64,000 nt of DNA from Algibacter luteus (GCF_900141715.1 NZ_FQYK01000001.1:372001-436000); one strand, 5' to 3'; counted from the stretch's first letter, positions 15,888-24,519 are shown. Translations and numbers: made by a program. The notes: generated from the sequence alone by a model not told the origin.

Positions 15888-18434
15888 TTAAAAATTTATT
15901 CTGAAACTGACATTTGGTGTTAAACCGAGGGATTTGTTGTCAATTTGAATGGCTTTATCTGAGTCATTTGGATCGACTTCATAATATCTATTAATGATAT
16001 TCTGTCTATCTAACACATTCAACACACCAACTCTTAATGTAGCCTGAGCGCTCTCAGAGAGATTAATATTATAATTGAATGAAGCATCTAATCTCATAAA
16101 ATCATCTACATTTTCATTATTCGGGATGTCATAATTTACACGAATATTATTACCATCTTGCACTGTTTCATTACCTTCAAGAGGCTTCGTGAACGGTTGC
16201 CCTGAGCGCATTATACCACCAACAGACATTTCTAAATTTTTTAAAATATTATAATTAAAGGCCAAAGAAACCGAATGTCTTATATCTACATTATTAGGAA
16301 ATACCGATGGTGTAATACTTTTAAACTCATAATCATTCACACTATAAGTGTAGCTTACCCAAGCGCTATAATCATCAGCCGTTTTATTAAGTAAAAACTC
16401 AACGCCTTTAGCATTATAACTTCCTTGTGCGTTTACATATTGAAAATTATTATAAAAACCTTGGTTTGAAGCTGTTATACCTTCAACTAATTTATAAAAA
16501 CCTTCTATATCTATTAACCAGTTATTTTGATTAAACTCAAAACCGAAAGACGCCTGTTTACTTTCTGATATTTTTATTGTCTGTTCGTTTGCTAAAATCC
16601 AACGCCGGTTTTCAACTCCTAAAAAATCATCTTGGAAGTCAATTTTTTGGTTAGCCGATTGATTTTTAAATTCGCCCTGAAGCTTTAATGCAAACGTGTT
16701 TGAAAATTTTTGCCTGAAGTTTAAACGTGGTTCTATAATTAGCTTATTAAACTTTTGAAAATAATTACCACGCAAACCTACTCTGATATAGGTGTTGTTC
16801 TTTTTATATTCTAGCTCAGAAAAAAGTGCATGATTTAACAATACATCTTTTTTAGTGATGTCGTATGAAGGATTAGTTACAGTTGTTTCATTCAATATAC
16901 CTATTTCACTAAATTGATAACCGTTTAAAAAGTTTAAATTACTATTTAATTTTAATCTGGTTTTAAATTTTAACCCAGTTTCAAGTACCTCATTTGCTTG
17001 AGTTAGTCTTTGATCTGATTCTAATCTATAATCTGTCGCGTCTACATTATACTTGGAGTAAAATGCTTGTAATTCTGAACTAAATTTATCGGTCCAAACT
17101 CCATTCCAGCTAGCCCCAAAACCTAAATTCTCCTGTTTTAAATTACTTGTTTTCGAATTAGTTTCACCACTATTTTCTTGATAACTTTCGGTATAATCTA
17201 AATTATTATTTATTCCGATAATGTTTGCTCGAAACTTATGACTCTCATTCAAATCGAAAAGTAATTTGGCCGAATAATCATAAAAAAAGAAATCGTTACT
17301 TCTATTACTTTCACTAATATTATCACTATTACTTGTAAGCTCGCTATCTTGAAAGCTTCGTTCAAAATAATTATCATAAGTAGGTGAACTTAGTAAATCT
17401 GTAAAGGAACGTCTACCTGAAACATGTAACGCTAAAGAATTGGAAATAGGAATCTCTAAAAAAGCATCAGCATGAATTAAGTTGGCTCCAAAACCACCTG
17501 AAAACTGATTATTTATTTCGTTTTTGGTAGACATATTAATGGTACTTGAAACACCATCGCTAAACTCGCTTGACGTGCCGTTTTTGGTAACTACAACTTT
17601 ATCAGTTAAATAAGGATTATAAGCAGAAATAAGTCCGAAAAAATGTCCTGAATGGTACATTTTAATATTATCCCAAAGGATTAGATTTTCATCGTTTGTA
17701 CCGCCTCTTACATTTATATTGGCTATACTCTCATTAACACTCTCAACACCAGGTAAGGCTTGAATAGACTGTAGGATATCAGGTTCTGTCAGCCCAGGTA
17801 AAATACCAAATTTTTCAGTATTTAAAACCGTACTTCCATCAATATGTTTTTGCAAACCCGCTGTTAAGAATTTGGTAATTAAAATTTGACTAAGCGCTTC
17901 GTTTTTCTCTTGAATAGTGATGCTTTTACAATTCTCATTAAGCATCCTTAATTCGGAAGCTTGAATCCTTTTAGTCTGGTATCCTAAATATGAAACAATT
18001 ATAGTATCGTTTATATCAACTTCTTGAATTAAAAACTTTCCGTTAGCATCTGTAATTACGCCTTTTCTCGAATTTTCAATTAAAACGGACGCACCAAATA
18101 AAGGCATATTGTCGCTTTCGGAAATTAAAATTCCACAAATGGATATTGATTTATTAATAGTAGAAATAGTAATGTAACGCTCATTTAGAAATTTGAAGCT
18201 TAGAATAGTAACATCATTAAATCTATCTACAACCTCTTTTAATGTTTCTGATTCTTGAAGTGGTGCAACTAAAACACCTTCTAAATCATTAACAGAATAC
18301 GAAAATTTAACATCAAACTTATTTTCAATTTGAGCAATAACCTCCAATAAAGGCAAATTTTCTTGAGATTGAACATCAAAAGAAAACATGCTAATAAAAA
18401 AAACCAAAAAGATAAAAGCCTTATTTAGTGTCAT
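15888..18434 (-). CDS. TonB-dependent receptor with STN signalling domain, module 1
   Basis: This 848-residue outer-membrane receptor has a signal peptide (1-23), a short secretin/TonB (STN) domain (about 27-95), a carboxypeptidase-like regulatory beta-sandwich (about 98-185; GILISESDNMPLFGASVLIENSRKGVITD), a plug (about 195-310; DILQSIQALPGVESVNESIANINVRGGTNDENLILWD) and a beta-barrel ending VSFRINF with terminal Phe. STN domains pass the ligand-bound state to a FecR-type anti-sigma factor, and that gene lies immediately upstream. Its ATG (18434) overlaps the fecR stop by 14 bases; an ATG 27 bases earlier is also possible. There is no SusD partner. The ligand is unknown. Confidence 0.92.
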   Translation of the reverse strand: MTLNKAFIFLVFFISMFSFDVQSQENLPLLEVIAQIENKFDVKFSYSVNDLEGVLVAPLQESETLKEVVDRFNDVTILSFKFLNERYITISTINKSISICGILISESDNMPLFGASVLIENSRKGVITDANGKFLIQEVDINDTIIVSYLGYQTKRIQASELRMLNENCKSITIQEKNEALSQILITKFLTAGLQKHIDGSTVLNTEKFGILPGLTEPDILQSIQALPGVESVNESIANINVRGGTNDENLILWDNIKMYHSGHFFGLISAYNPYLTDKVVVTKNGTSSEFSDGVSSTINMSTKNEINNQFSGGFGANLIHADAFLEIPISNSLALHVSGRRSFTDLLSSPTYDNYFERSFQDSELTSNSDNISESNRSNDFFFYDYSAKLLFDLNESHKFRANIIGINNNLDYTESYQENSGETNSKTSNLKQENLGFGASWNGVWTDKFSSELQAFYSKYNVDATDYRLESDQRLTQANEVLETGLKFKTRLKLNSNLNFLNGYQFSEIGILNETTVTNPSYDITKKDVLLNHALFSELEYKKNNTYIRVGLRGNYFQKFNKLIIEPRLNFRQKFSNTFALKLQGEFKNQSANQKIDFQDDFLGVENRRWILANEQTIKISESKQASFGFEFNQNNWLIDIEGFYKLVEGITASNQGFYNNFQYVNAQGSYNAKGVEFLLNKTADDYSAWVSYTYSVNDYEFKSITPSVFPNNVDIRHSVSLAFNYNILKNLEMSVGGIMRSGQPFTKPLEGNETVQDGNNIRVNYDIPNNENVDDFMRLDASFNYNINLSESAQATLRVGVLNVLDRQNIINRYYEVDPNDSDKAIQIDNKSLGLTPNVSFRINF

Positions 18435-19335
18435 AGTTATAGAACTCAACGTTTTTACCATTAATTTTATAACTTATTTTTAACGGAATTGTAACAGCTT
18501 GTAGCGCTATATTTTTATCGGTATGCGTAAAACTTCCTGAAAAGGTAACAGAAGTGTTTACTTGAGTTGCATCTATTTTTAAATCATATTGAATTTCAAG
18601 CTCGTTAATAACTTGCCAAAGTGGTACGTTATTAAAGCTAGATTCTTTCGCTAACCATGATGGGTTCTCTGCATTAAAATCGCTTCCTAAACTCACTTCA
18701 CCATTAACCACTCTAAACGATTTTCCTGGAGTAAGAACAACTTTTTCTTGGCTGCTCGTAACACTTACTGAACCCTCATAACATTGCACTTCAAAATAAT
18801 TATCGCGTTCTTTTACATTAAATTGTGTTCCTAATACCTGAACAATGCCTGCATCTGTGGTTACTGTAAATTTTTCACCTTTACTGACTTTAAAAAATGC
18901 TTCACCATCCAATGTTAAATTTCGGCTGTTTTTCCAATCTTTTTTATTAAACGCTAACTGAGACTGAGCATTCAAAATAACCTCTGAGTTATCAGGTAAT
19001 GTCAATGTTTTAGTTTGTGCAAATTCTGTAGAATACGATTTAGTATTATTAAAGAATAAGAAATATGAAGAGGTTAACATCACCAAAAATACAGCAGCAA
19101 TTTTTAAGAACGACTTAAAGTTTAATGGTATAACCTTGGTTTCTTTTTTCGATAAATTGCGCGACTTAAAGTCTTCCAACGCTTTTTGCGCATCTACTTT
19201 TGGCGCTTCCAATTGTGAAGAGTAATGCGCTATTTTCTCGAGTGTTTTCAAATTATCTGATTGTTTTAAATCATTAATTTCTTTCTGAGAAAGCTCATTA
19301 TCAAACCACTTTAATATGTTGTTTTCCTGTTTCAT
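18421..19335 (-). CDS. FecR-type anti-sigma factor, module 1
   Basis: The 304-residue protein has a cytoplasmic N-terminal part (1-75, with W10-F-DNELS typical of sigma binding), one membrane segment (about 76-95), a periplasmic FecR domain (about 105-205; TLTLPDNSEVILNAQSQLAF, VLGTQFNVKER, VQCYEGSVSV) and a C-terminal DUF4974 domain (about 230-300; LWQVINELEIQYDLKI). It should hold the ECF sigma factor inactive until the receptor STN domain signals. A GTAGG-N18-GTCTTA site lies just upstream (19355-19383), so the sigma factor probably drives fecR and the receptor gene, and the receptor gene overlaps it. Confidence 0.93.
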   Translation of the reverse strand: MKQENNILKWFDNELSQKEINDLKQSDNLKTLEKIAHYSSQLEAPKVDAQKALEDFKSRNLSKKETKVIPLNFKSFLKIAAVFLVMLTSSYFLFFNNTKSYSTEFAQTKTLTLPDNSEVILNAQSQLAFNKKDWKNSRNLTLDGEAFFKVSKGEKFTVTTDAGIVQVLGTQFNVKERDNYFEVQCYEGSVSVTSSQEKVVLTPGKSFRVVNGEVSLGSDFNAENPSWLAKESSFNNVPLWQVINELEIQYDLKIDATQVNTSVTFSGSFTHTDKNIALQAVTIPLKISYKINGKNVEFYNYDTK

Positions 19336-19354
19336 TTTATTTGTGCTTCAACTT

Positions 19355-19383
19355 TAAGACAACCAGATATTATTTTACCCTAC
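19355..19383 (-). promoter_or_regulatory. predicted ECF promoter P1 for fecR/receptor operon (module 1)
   Basis: On the minus strand GTAGGGTAAA, 13 bases, then GTCTTA, ending 19 bases before the fecR ATG. The same GTAGGGTWAA-N13-GTCTTA pattern with identical spacing occurs at 19931, 20013, 21289 and 23922. It lies between the sigma-factor stop and the fecR start. Recognition by the module 1 sigma factor is inference from position. Confidence 0.75.
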
Positions 19384-19389
19384 CACGTT

Positions 19390-19899
19390 TTAAATATTTT
19401 CTATATGTTCTCTTAAAACTTTTAATGCTCCAGACATTCTTTTCTCAACTGCTTTTTGAGAAATATCTAATAACTCTGCAATTTCTCTATATTTTTTACC
19501 ATCAATTCTATTCATTAAAAACACTTCGCGTTGCGCATCAGATAATAATGAAATAGCATGTTGAAGCTTCTTTTTAAACTCTTCTTCTTCTAAAATATAC
19601 TCTGGACTTTCATTGGTTTTATCTACATAAGGTGCTGCTTTGGCATACTCCATAACCACCTTTTTATGTTTTACAGTATTTAGAAACAAATTATTTATTG
19701 TTGTAAACAAATAGCTTTTGGCTTTTGTAAAATCTATTTTAGAGCAATTTTGCCAAATTTTTGAAAACGCATCTTGCACAAAATCTAGAGCTCCATCCTT
19801 ATCGCCACATTTATAATATGCAAAGTTGCTAGCAGATTGAACATGCTCGATATAAAATTTATTAAAATAGGTTTCTTCACAAAGTTTATTATCACTCAT
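19390..19899 (-). CDS. ECF RNA polymerase sigma factor, module 1
   Basis: The 169-residue protein has sigma region 2 (about 20-85; GALDFVQDAFSKIWQNCSKID) and a region 4 helix-turn-helix (about 110-165; LSDAQREVFLMNRIDGKKYREIAELLDISQKAVEKRMSGAL). It belongs to the FecI-like Bacteroidetes group paired with FecR and a TonB-dependent receptor. A TACTTTTG box (19933-19926, minus strand) may be its own -7 element and overlaps the first bases of promoter P2, which points the other way. About 200 bases separate its start from that of the divergent lipoprotein gene. It is a paralogue of the sigma factor at 53571. Confidence 0.94.
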   Translation of the reverse strand: MSDNKLCEETYFNKFYIEHVQSASNFAYYKCGDKDGALDFVQDAFSKIWQNCSKIDFTKAKSYLFTTINNLFLNTVKHKKVVMEYAKAAPYVDKTNESPEYILEEEEFKKKLQHAISLLSDAQREVFLMNRIDGKKYREIAELLDISQKAVEKRMSGALKVLREHIENI

Positions 19900-19930
19900 T
19901 CATTAAGGCTATTAATAAGTTAATACAAAA

Positions 19931-19959
19931 GTAGGGTAAATTTATTTTTAGCAGTCTTA
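19931..19959 (+). promoter_or_regulatory. predicted ECF promoter P2, upstream of lipoprotein gene A
   Basis: GTAGGGTAAA, 13 bases, GTCTTA on the plus strand, pointing away from the sigma gene. It lies 82 bases before a second copy of the same pattern (P3). Its first three bases overlap the candidate -7 box TACTTTTG of the sigma gene on the other strand. Confidence 0.65.
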
Positions 19960-20012
19960 ACATTATGTAAAAACAGCGAGTAATTTAAAATTTAAATAAA
20001 AATAAAAAAAAG

Positions 20013-20041
20013 GTAGGGTAAAATAATATTTGATTGTCTTA
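20013..20041 (+). promoter_or_regulatory. predicted ECF promoter P3, lipoprotein gene A
   Basis: GTAGGGTAAA, 13 bases, GTCTTA, 60 bases before the ATG at 20102. It shares with P1 an extended stretch after the first box (ATAATATYTG). The transcript start region TATAGAAAGCG is also found after P4. Confidence 0.78.
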
Positions 20042-20101
20042 CCTATAGAAAGCGAAAGAATCGCAAAGAAATAAAAATTAATGACCCTAAAAATTATTAT
20101 T

Positions 20102-21154
20102 ATGAACAATTTAAAATTTATTACAGCAATCTTATTATTATCATTTATTGGTTTTACGTCATGTACTGATGAAGATGACAAAGTAAATGGTGAAAATCCA
20201 GAAACAAACGCTGCAAACTCTCAAACAGCGCAAAACTTAAAACGATCGTCAATGCATGATGGAAGTTTCGATGATTTTTTAGATGGCGTATCATGTTCGT
20301 CTATCTTATTACCAGTTACTGCAACTGTTAATGGCACAGAAGTTCATGTTGTAAGCGAATCTGATTACGAAACAGTTATCGATATCTTATCGGAATACAA
20401 TAATGATGACGACGAAGTTATTTTACATTTTCCTTTATCGGTTAAATTAAGTAACTACACAGAAATTAATTTGTCAAATCAAATTGAATTTAATGCATTA
20501 ATGGCAACATGTAATCAAGCTGAAAACACAGCTAAAGATGCTATTAATTGTTTAGACATCAATTTCCCTATTACCATTTTTACATACAACCTAACTTTTA
20601 CACAAACAGGTCGTGTTGTTATTGAATCTGAAGAGCAATTATATGCCTTTATTGATGAATTTGGATCTGATGAGCAATTTGCAATAAAATATCCTATTAC
20701 TGCTAACTTAAATAGTGACACGGTAATAAGTATTACAAGCGACTTAGATTTACAAAGCAGAATCACAGAGTGTATTGCTTATGATGATGAAAAGGAAGAA
20801 GCTGAAGAAAACGCGAAAACTATTGAAACGATATTGGTAAACAGTATGTTTAAGATAGAATCGTTTATCGAATCTGGAGTTGAAAAAGCAAATAACTATG
20901 CTGATTATACAATTGACTTTGCTGGCGATTTATCATGTACAGCTCAAAATAGAGTTAATTCAGAATTAGAAAACGTGCAAGGCACTTACGAAGTAACCTC
21001 GCAAACAGAGATATATTTTAACTTAACCTTTTCTGGGAATGCAACTTTCGAATTATTAAATAATTCATGGGAAGTTACAAGTTATTCGCAGAGCTCAATC
21101 TCTTTTAAGAGTACTGCAAATGCAGCTGTAACATTAGTATTAGCCCAAATATAA
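20102..21154 (+). CDS. surface-type lipoprotein A with C-terminal lipocalin-like domain
   Basis: The 350-residue lipoprotein has lipobox FTSC (Cys21) followed by acidic TDEDD, which resembles the signal that sends Bacteroidetes lipoproteins to the cell surface. Next comes a conserved block SSMHDGSFDDFLDGVSCSS (about 52-70), then two similar beta-rich repeats containing FPLSVKLSNYTEI and FPITIFTYNLTF/YPITANLN, each ending in a Cys (C138, C156, C233 region). The last 105 residues (from ETILVNSMFKIESF) have a lipocalin-like pattern: W/F-x-I at the start, ten or so short strands, then WEVTSYS. It is a near duplicate of the next gene and homologous to the gene at 51663. No name known to me; the ligand is unknown. 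Confidence 0.8.
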   Translation: MNNLKFITAILLLSFIGFTSCTDEDDKVNGENPETNAANSQTAQNLKRSSMHDGSFDDFLDGVSCSSILLPVTATVNGTEVHVVSESDYETVIDILSEYNNDDDEVILHFPLSVKLSNYTEINLSNQIEFNALMATCNQAENTAKDAINCLDINFPITIFTYNLTFTQTGRVVIESEEQLYAFIDEFGSDEQFAIKYPITANLNSDTVISITSDLDLQSRITECIAYDDEKEEAEENAKTIETILVNSMFKIESFIESGVEKANNYADYTIDFAGDLSCTAQNRVNSELENVQGTYEVTSQTEIYFNLTFSGNATFELLNNSWEVTSYSQSSISFKSTANAAVTLVLAQI

Positions 21155-21183
21155 TTAGGCTGGCATTTGTAACTTATGTTAGG

Positions 21184-21219
21184 AAAACAGCTATCAAAAT
21201 TTTGATAGCTGTTTTTTAT
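21184..21219 (+). terminator. intrinsic terminator after lipoprotein A
   Basis: A perfect 32-base inverted repeat (AAAACAGCTATCAAAA and its complement) followed by more T. It separates lipoprotein gene A from promoter P4. Confidence 0.9.
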
Positions 21220-21288
21220 TTTTTACAATCACAATTATCATTTAGTATTTAAGTTATATATTTTAATTAAAAAAATATCATTTTTGTG

Positions 21289-21317
21289 GTAGGGTTAAAT
21301 TAAAATGAGTTGTCTTA
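21289..21317 (+). promoter_or_regulatory. predicted ECF promoter P4, lipoprotein gene B
   Basis: GTAGGGTTAA, 13 bases, GTCTTA, 57 bases before the ATG at 21375. The downstream TATAGAAAGCG is shared with P3, suggesting that promoter and leader were duplicated with the gene. Confidence 0.76.
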
Positions 21318-21374
21318 TTTATAGAAAGCGATAATTACGCTTCGTATAAATAATAAAAAACAAAAATTAATAAC

Positions 21375-22424
21375 ATGAAAAATTTAAAGCTTTTAACTGC
21401 AATTTTAATTACGTCTATTTTAAGTTTCACGTCTTGCCAAGATGAAATTGATGTTGAAAACGGGCAAAACCCTAATACAAATTCTTCAACATCACCAACG
21501 GCAAATAACCTAGAACGCTCATCGATGTATGATGGAAGTTTTGATGACTTTCTTGATGGAATCTCTTGTTCATCAATTTTATTACCCGTAACAGCTACTA
21601 TTAATAACATAGAAGTTACATTAATTAATGAGTCTGATTACCAAATAGTACTAAATATTTTAGGCCTATTAACAAATGATGATGATAGCATTGAATTACA
21701 ATTTCCTTTAACGGTTAAACTAAGTAATTACACAGAGGTTCAAGTGGCTAATCAGTCTGAATATGATGCATTAATCGCAGCTTGTGAAGAAGCAGAAGAT
21801 AATGCAGAAGATGCTATAAGTTGTATAGATATTGATTTTCCAATTACTATTTTAACCTACAGCTTAAACGTTGAGCAAACCGGAAGAGTTGTTATTGAAA
21901 CTGAACAACAACTTTATACCTACATGAACAATTTTGGTGACGATGAGCTATTTGCCATTGATTATCCAATAACTGCAACATTAAATGGCGATAGTAGTAC
22001 TGTTATAGAAATCTCTAGTGATCTAGATTTACAATCACGAATCACAGAATGTTTAGGTACTGAAGATACTGAAGAAGAAGCGGAAGAAAACGCAAAAAAC
22101 TTAGAAACTATTTTAGTTGATGGGTTGTTTAAAGTAGAATCATTCGTATTAGCAGGAATAGAAACCGCTAATGATTATGCAGATTACACCATAGATTTTG
22201 CAAACGATTTATCTTGTACTGCCACAAATACAGTATTAGACACCGTAGAGGGAACTTACGAAGTAACTTCAGAACTTGAAGTGTTTTTAAGTTTATCTTT
22301 TACAGGAAATACTTCCTTTCAGTTATTAAATCAAACTTGGGAAGTAACAAGCTATTCAACAAGTTCTATCTCGTTACAAAGCACAACAAATGCTGCAGTA
22401 ACATTAGTCTTGTCTCAAATATAA
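21375..22424 (+). CDS. surface-type lipoprotein B, paralogue of A
   Basis: This 349-residue lipoprotein (lipobox FTSC, Cys21, then QDEID) aligns end to end with lipoprotein A: SSMYDGSFDDFLDGISCSS, the two FPI/YPI beta repeats and the lipocalin-like C-terminus (VDGLFKVESFVLAG... WEVTSYSTSS). The two differ mostly in polar surface positions and by a short loop around residues 310-320. The divergence plus the copied promoter point to an older tandem duplication with possible change in ligand. The metalloprotease gene follows after a terminator. Function unknown; the pattern suggests binding of a small or hydrophobic ligand at the cell surface. Confidence 0.8.
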   Translation: MKNLKLLTAILITSILSFTSCQDEIDVENGQNPNTNSSTSPTANNLERSSMYDGSFDDFLDGISCSSILLPVTATINNIEVTLINESDYQIVLNILGLLTNDDDSIELQFPLTVKLSNYTEVQVANQSEYDALIAACEEAEDNAEDAISCIDIDFPITILTYSLNVEQTGRVVIETEQQLYTYMNNFGDDELFAIDYPITATLNGDSSTVIEISSDLDLQSRITECLGTEDTEEEAEENAKNLETILVDGLFKVESFVLAGIETANDYADYTIDFANDLSCTATNTVLDTVEGTYEVTSELEVFLSLSFTGNTSFQLLNQTWEVTSYSTSSISLQSTTNAAVTLVLSQI

Positions 22425-22457
22425 ACTAGAATTACATTTAGTATTTTTGTTATAACA

Positions 22458-22490
22458 AACAGCTACCTATTTTACAGGTGGCTGTTTTTA
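22458..22490 (+). terminator. intrinsic terminator after lipoprotein B
   Basis: Stem AACAGCTACCT / AGGTGGCTGTT (one G-T pair) with a 7-base loop and a T run. Only 20 bases separate it from the metalloprotease ATG, so partial read-through may express that gene. Confidence 0.85.
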
Positions 22491-22509
22491 AGAATAAAAC
22501 TTAACCCTT

Positions 22510-23292
22510 ATGAAATATAGAATTTTAGTAGCATTTTTAACATTAGTGTTTATTAGCGCTTGTTCATCTGATAATTCAGATGATTCAGATAATCAGCCTT
22601 CGGTTAATAAAAATTTAAACAGGCAATCTACAGGCAGTTCTGCTAACGATATATTATCCGATGATGTATTTAAAATTATGATTATTGAACTGGTTTATGT
22701 TGAAGGATTTGAACCTACAGAAACAGCTATTAATAATTTTGTAACCTTTTTAAATGAACGTACCTATAAACCTGGGGGCATTACTGTTGAAAAACGTGCC
22801 ATTGCTTCTCCTGGACAAGATGTTTATACTATAGAAGAAATTGCGCAAATTGAAAGAGAACAGCGGCAATATTATAACACCCAGAGTCAAATCGCTGTTT
22901 GGGCTTATTTTACCGATGGTGAGGCAGACACTGACTCAGAAGCTGATAATACCGTAACATTAGGGACCGCTTATTGGAACACGTCTTTTGTAATCTATGA
23001 AGAAACCCTTCAAGGATTAAGTAATGGTCCATTAGAGCCTAGTCGCTCTTTATTAGAAACCACTGTTATAAACCATGAATTTGGGCATATTTTCGGTCTC
23101 ACAAACCTTGGAACACCTTTACAAAGTAGTCATGAAGATTCAGAACATCCTAAACATTGTGATGAAGAAGATTGCTTAATGTATTGGGCAACAGAATCGG
23201 CCGTTAATATCGCGAATATGGGAAATATGAGTTCAGCTCCAGAATTAGATTCTCAATGTATTGCAGATTTGCAAGCTAATGGCGGCAAATAA
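22510..23292 (+). CDS. lipoprotein zinc metalloprotease (metzincin-like)
   Basis: The 260-residue lipoprotein (lipobox ISAC, Cys18, then acidic SSDNSDDSDN, a surface-export-like tail) carries the zinc motif NHEFGHIFGLTN (188-199). This fits HExxHxxG, but the usual third ligand three residues after the Gly is Asn199, not His or Asp. His208, His213 and His216 are close candidates, and a H-C-x4-C-L-M-Y motif (216-225) follows, where the Met may be the Met-turn. Similar flavobacterial proteins are annotated as membrane metalloproteases. It lies between lipoprotein B and an outer-membrane barrel, which suggests processing of surface proteins; this is inference. Confidence 0.78.
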   Translation: MKYRILVAFLTLVFISACSSDNSDDSDNQPSVNKNLNRQSTGSSANDILSDDVFKIMIIELVYVEGFEPTETAINNFVTFLNERTYKPGGITVEKRAIASPGQDVYTIEEIAQIEREQRQYYNTQSQIAVWAYFTDGEADTDSEADNTVTLGTAYWNTSFVIYEETLQGLSNGPLEPSRSLLETTVINHEFGHIFGLTNLGTPLQSSHEDSEHPKHCDEEDCLMYWATESAVNIANMGNMSSAPELDSQCIADLQANGGK

Positions 23293-23329
23293 AAAAATTT
23301 AACCAAATCAATTTATTAAATAAATCAAA

Positions 23330-23908
23330 ATGAAAACAATTTTAAAAATCGTATTTATTTTTAGTATCGTATTAAATACAAACGCACAAACACATAAATC
23401 AAACACCGGAATTAAAGGTGGGTATAACTTAGCCGCTGTAAGTTTTGATGGTGAAACCGAAACAGGACAAAGACATGCATTTCATATAGGATTTTATGGC
23501 GAATCTTTTTTATCAGAAAGTGTCGCTTTACAAATAGAATTACTTTACTCGCAACAAGGTTATGAACTGAAAGATGGCGGAGGCACTTTTACTCAAAAAT
23601 TAGATTATCTCAACCTACCTTTTCTTTTTAAACTTTATCCAGATCAATCATTCTTTTTAGAAGTTGGACCTCAAGTAGGAATAGCCGTTTCACATAAAGA
23701 AGAATTTGATAGTAACTTCGGATTATTTGATACGTCTCAAGAGTTTGATCCACAAAATTTCGATTGGGGCATGAACTTTGGCGCTGGTTTTAAAACCGAA
23801 TCTGGCGTATCATTAGGTGTACGCTATCACCTAGGCCTAGGCAGTGTGTACGATGAAGGCAACCCACATAATCGTGTTTGGCAGTTTTCTATAGGCTTTG
23901 ATTTTTAA
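23330..23908 (+). CDS. porin-family outer-membrane beta-barrel protein
   Basis: The 192-residue protein has a signal peptide (1-19, NTNA-QT) and the pattern of the PorT/OmpW-like small barrel family of Bacteroidetes: TGIKGGYNLAAVSFDG at the first strand, FHIGFYGE, LQIELLYSQQGYE, LDYLNLPFLFKLYP and a C-terminal strand ending in Phe (QFSIGFDF). It starts 37 bases after the metalloprotease stop, so the two are probably co-transcribed. Precise role unknown; eight strands are likely. Confidence 0.82.
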   Translation: MKTILKIVFIFSIVLNTNAQTHKSNTGIKGGYNLAAVSFDGETETGQRHAFHIGFYGESFLSESVALQIELLYSQQGYELKDGGGTFTQKLDYLNLPFLFKLYPDQSFFLEVGPQVGIAVSHKEEFDSNFGLFDTSQEFDPQNFDWGMNFGAGFKTESGVSLGVRYHLGLGSVYDEGNPHNRVWQFSIGFDF

Positions 23909-23921
23909 TTTACAAATTAAG

Positions 23922-23950
23922 GTAGGGTAAAATACTTTTAAAGTGTCTTA
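23922..23950 (+). promoter_or_regulatory. predicted ECF promoter P5, His/Tyr-rich protein gene
   Basis: GTAGGGTAAA, 13 bases, GTCTTA, 50 bases before the ATG at 24001. It shows that the same sigma factor may control a gene outside the receptor/lipoprotein pair. Confidence 0.75.
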
Positions 23951-24000
23951 TAATTGAAAGCTCGTCAAAGAGCTTAGTAATAATCTAAAAAATTATAATT

Positions 24001-24456
24001 ATGAGAACTATAAAAAGTTTAGCATTCATTTTATTTATAGGATTTTCAATTACGGCGTCTGCTCAAGAATCTGAAAAAGTTGATAAAAAAGTAATGGGTA
24101 AAGATTCATACTATAAGCAACGTGCACTTGAAGATGCTAAATATGAACAACAATTTAAAGCTGAAACCAAAGCTGAAGAAGAAACTTTTTGGGATGAACA
24201 AAAAGCCTATGAAGACGAATTAAAGCGTAAAGACAAAAAAGCATATAGGGCTTATATGAGAGGCAAAAGAGATGCCTACAAGAGTCATTATGCTCATTGC
24301 GATAACCATTGTCATCATAGCGATCATTACTACCATCATGCATCTTTTTACTATTACAGATATGATGGGTACTATTATGACAGATATCCAAGAAGAAATT
24401 CAATTAATGTAAGAACAAGAGTAAGCACACCTAGTGTTAGTCTAGGTCTGTTTTAA
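24001..24456 (+). CDS. secreted His/Tyr-rich small protein, possible metal binder
   Basis: The 151-residue protein has a signal peptide (1-22, TASA-QE), then a highly charged helical region (about 25-95; rich in Lys, Glu, Asp), and a segment at about 97-130 with many His, Tyr, Cys and Arg (HYAHCDNHCHHSDHYYHH and RYDGYYYDRYPRR). The His/Cys spacing suggests metal binding. No family is recognised. It is preceded by promoter P5, of the same type as the sigma-module genes, and followed by a strong bidirectional terminator. If the metal idea is right, it would tie the module to metal sensing or uptake, but that is inference. Confidence 0.7.
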   Translation: MRTIKSLAFILFIGFSITASAQESEKVDKKVMGKDSYYKQRALEDAKYEQQFKAETKAEEETFWDEQKAYEDELKRKDKKAYRAYMRGKRDAYKSHYAHCDNHCHHSDHYYHHASFYYYRYDGYYYDRYPRRNSINVRTRVSTPSVSLGLF

Positions 24457-24519
24457 AAAATAAAATTAGATTTAATTATAAGATAATGATTAGTGTTTAG
24501 TTAGAGGTTAGTAGTTTGT

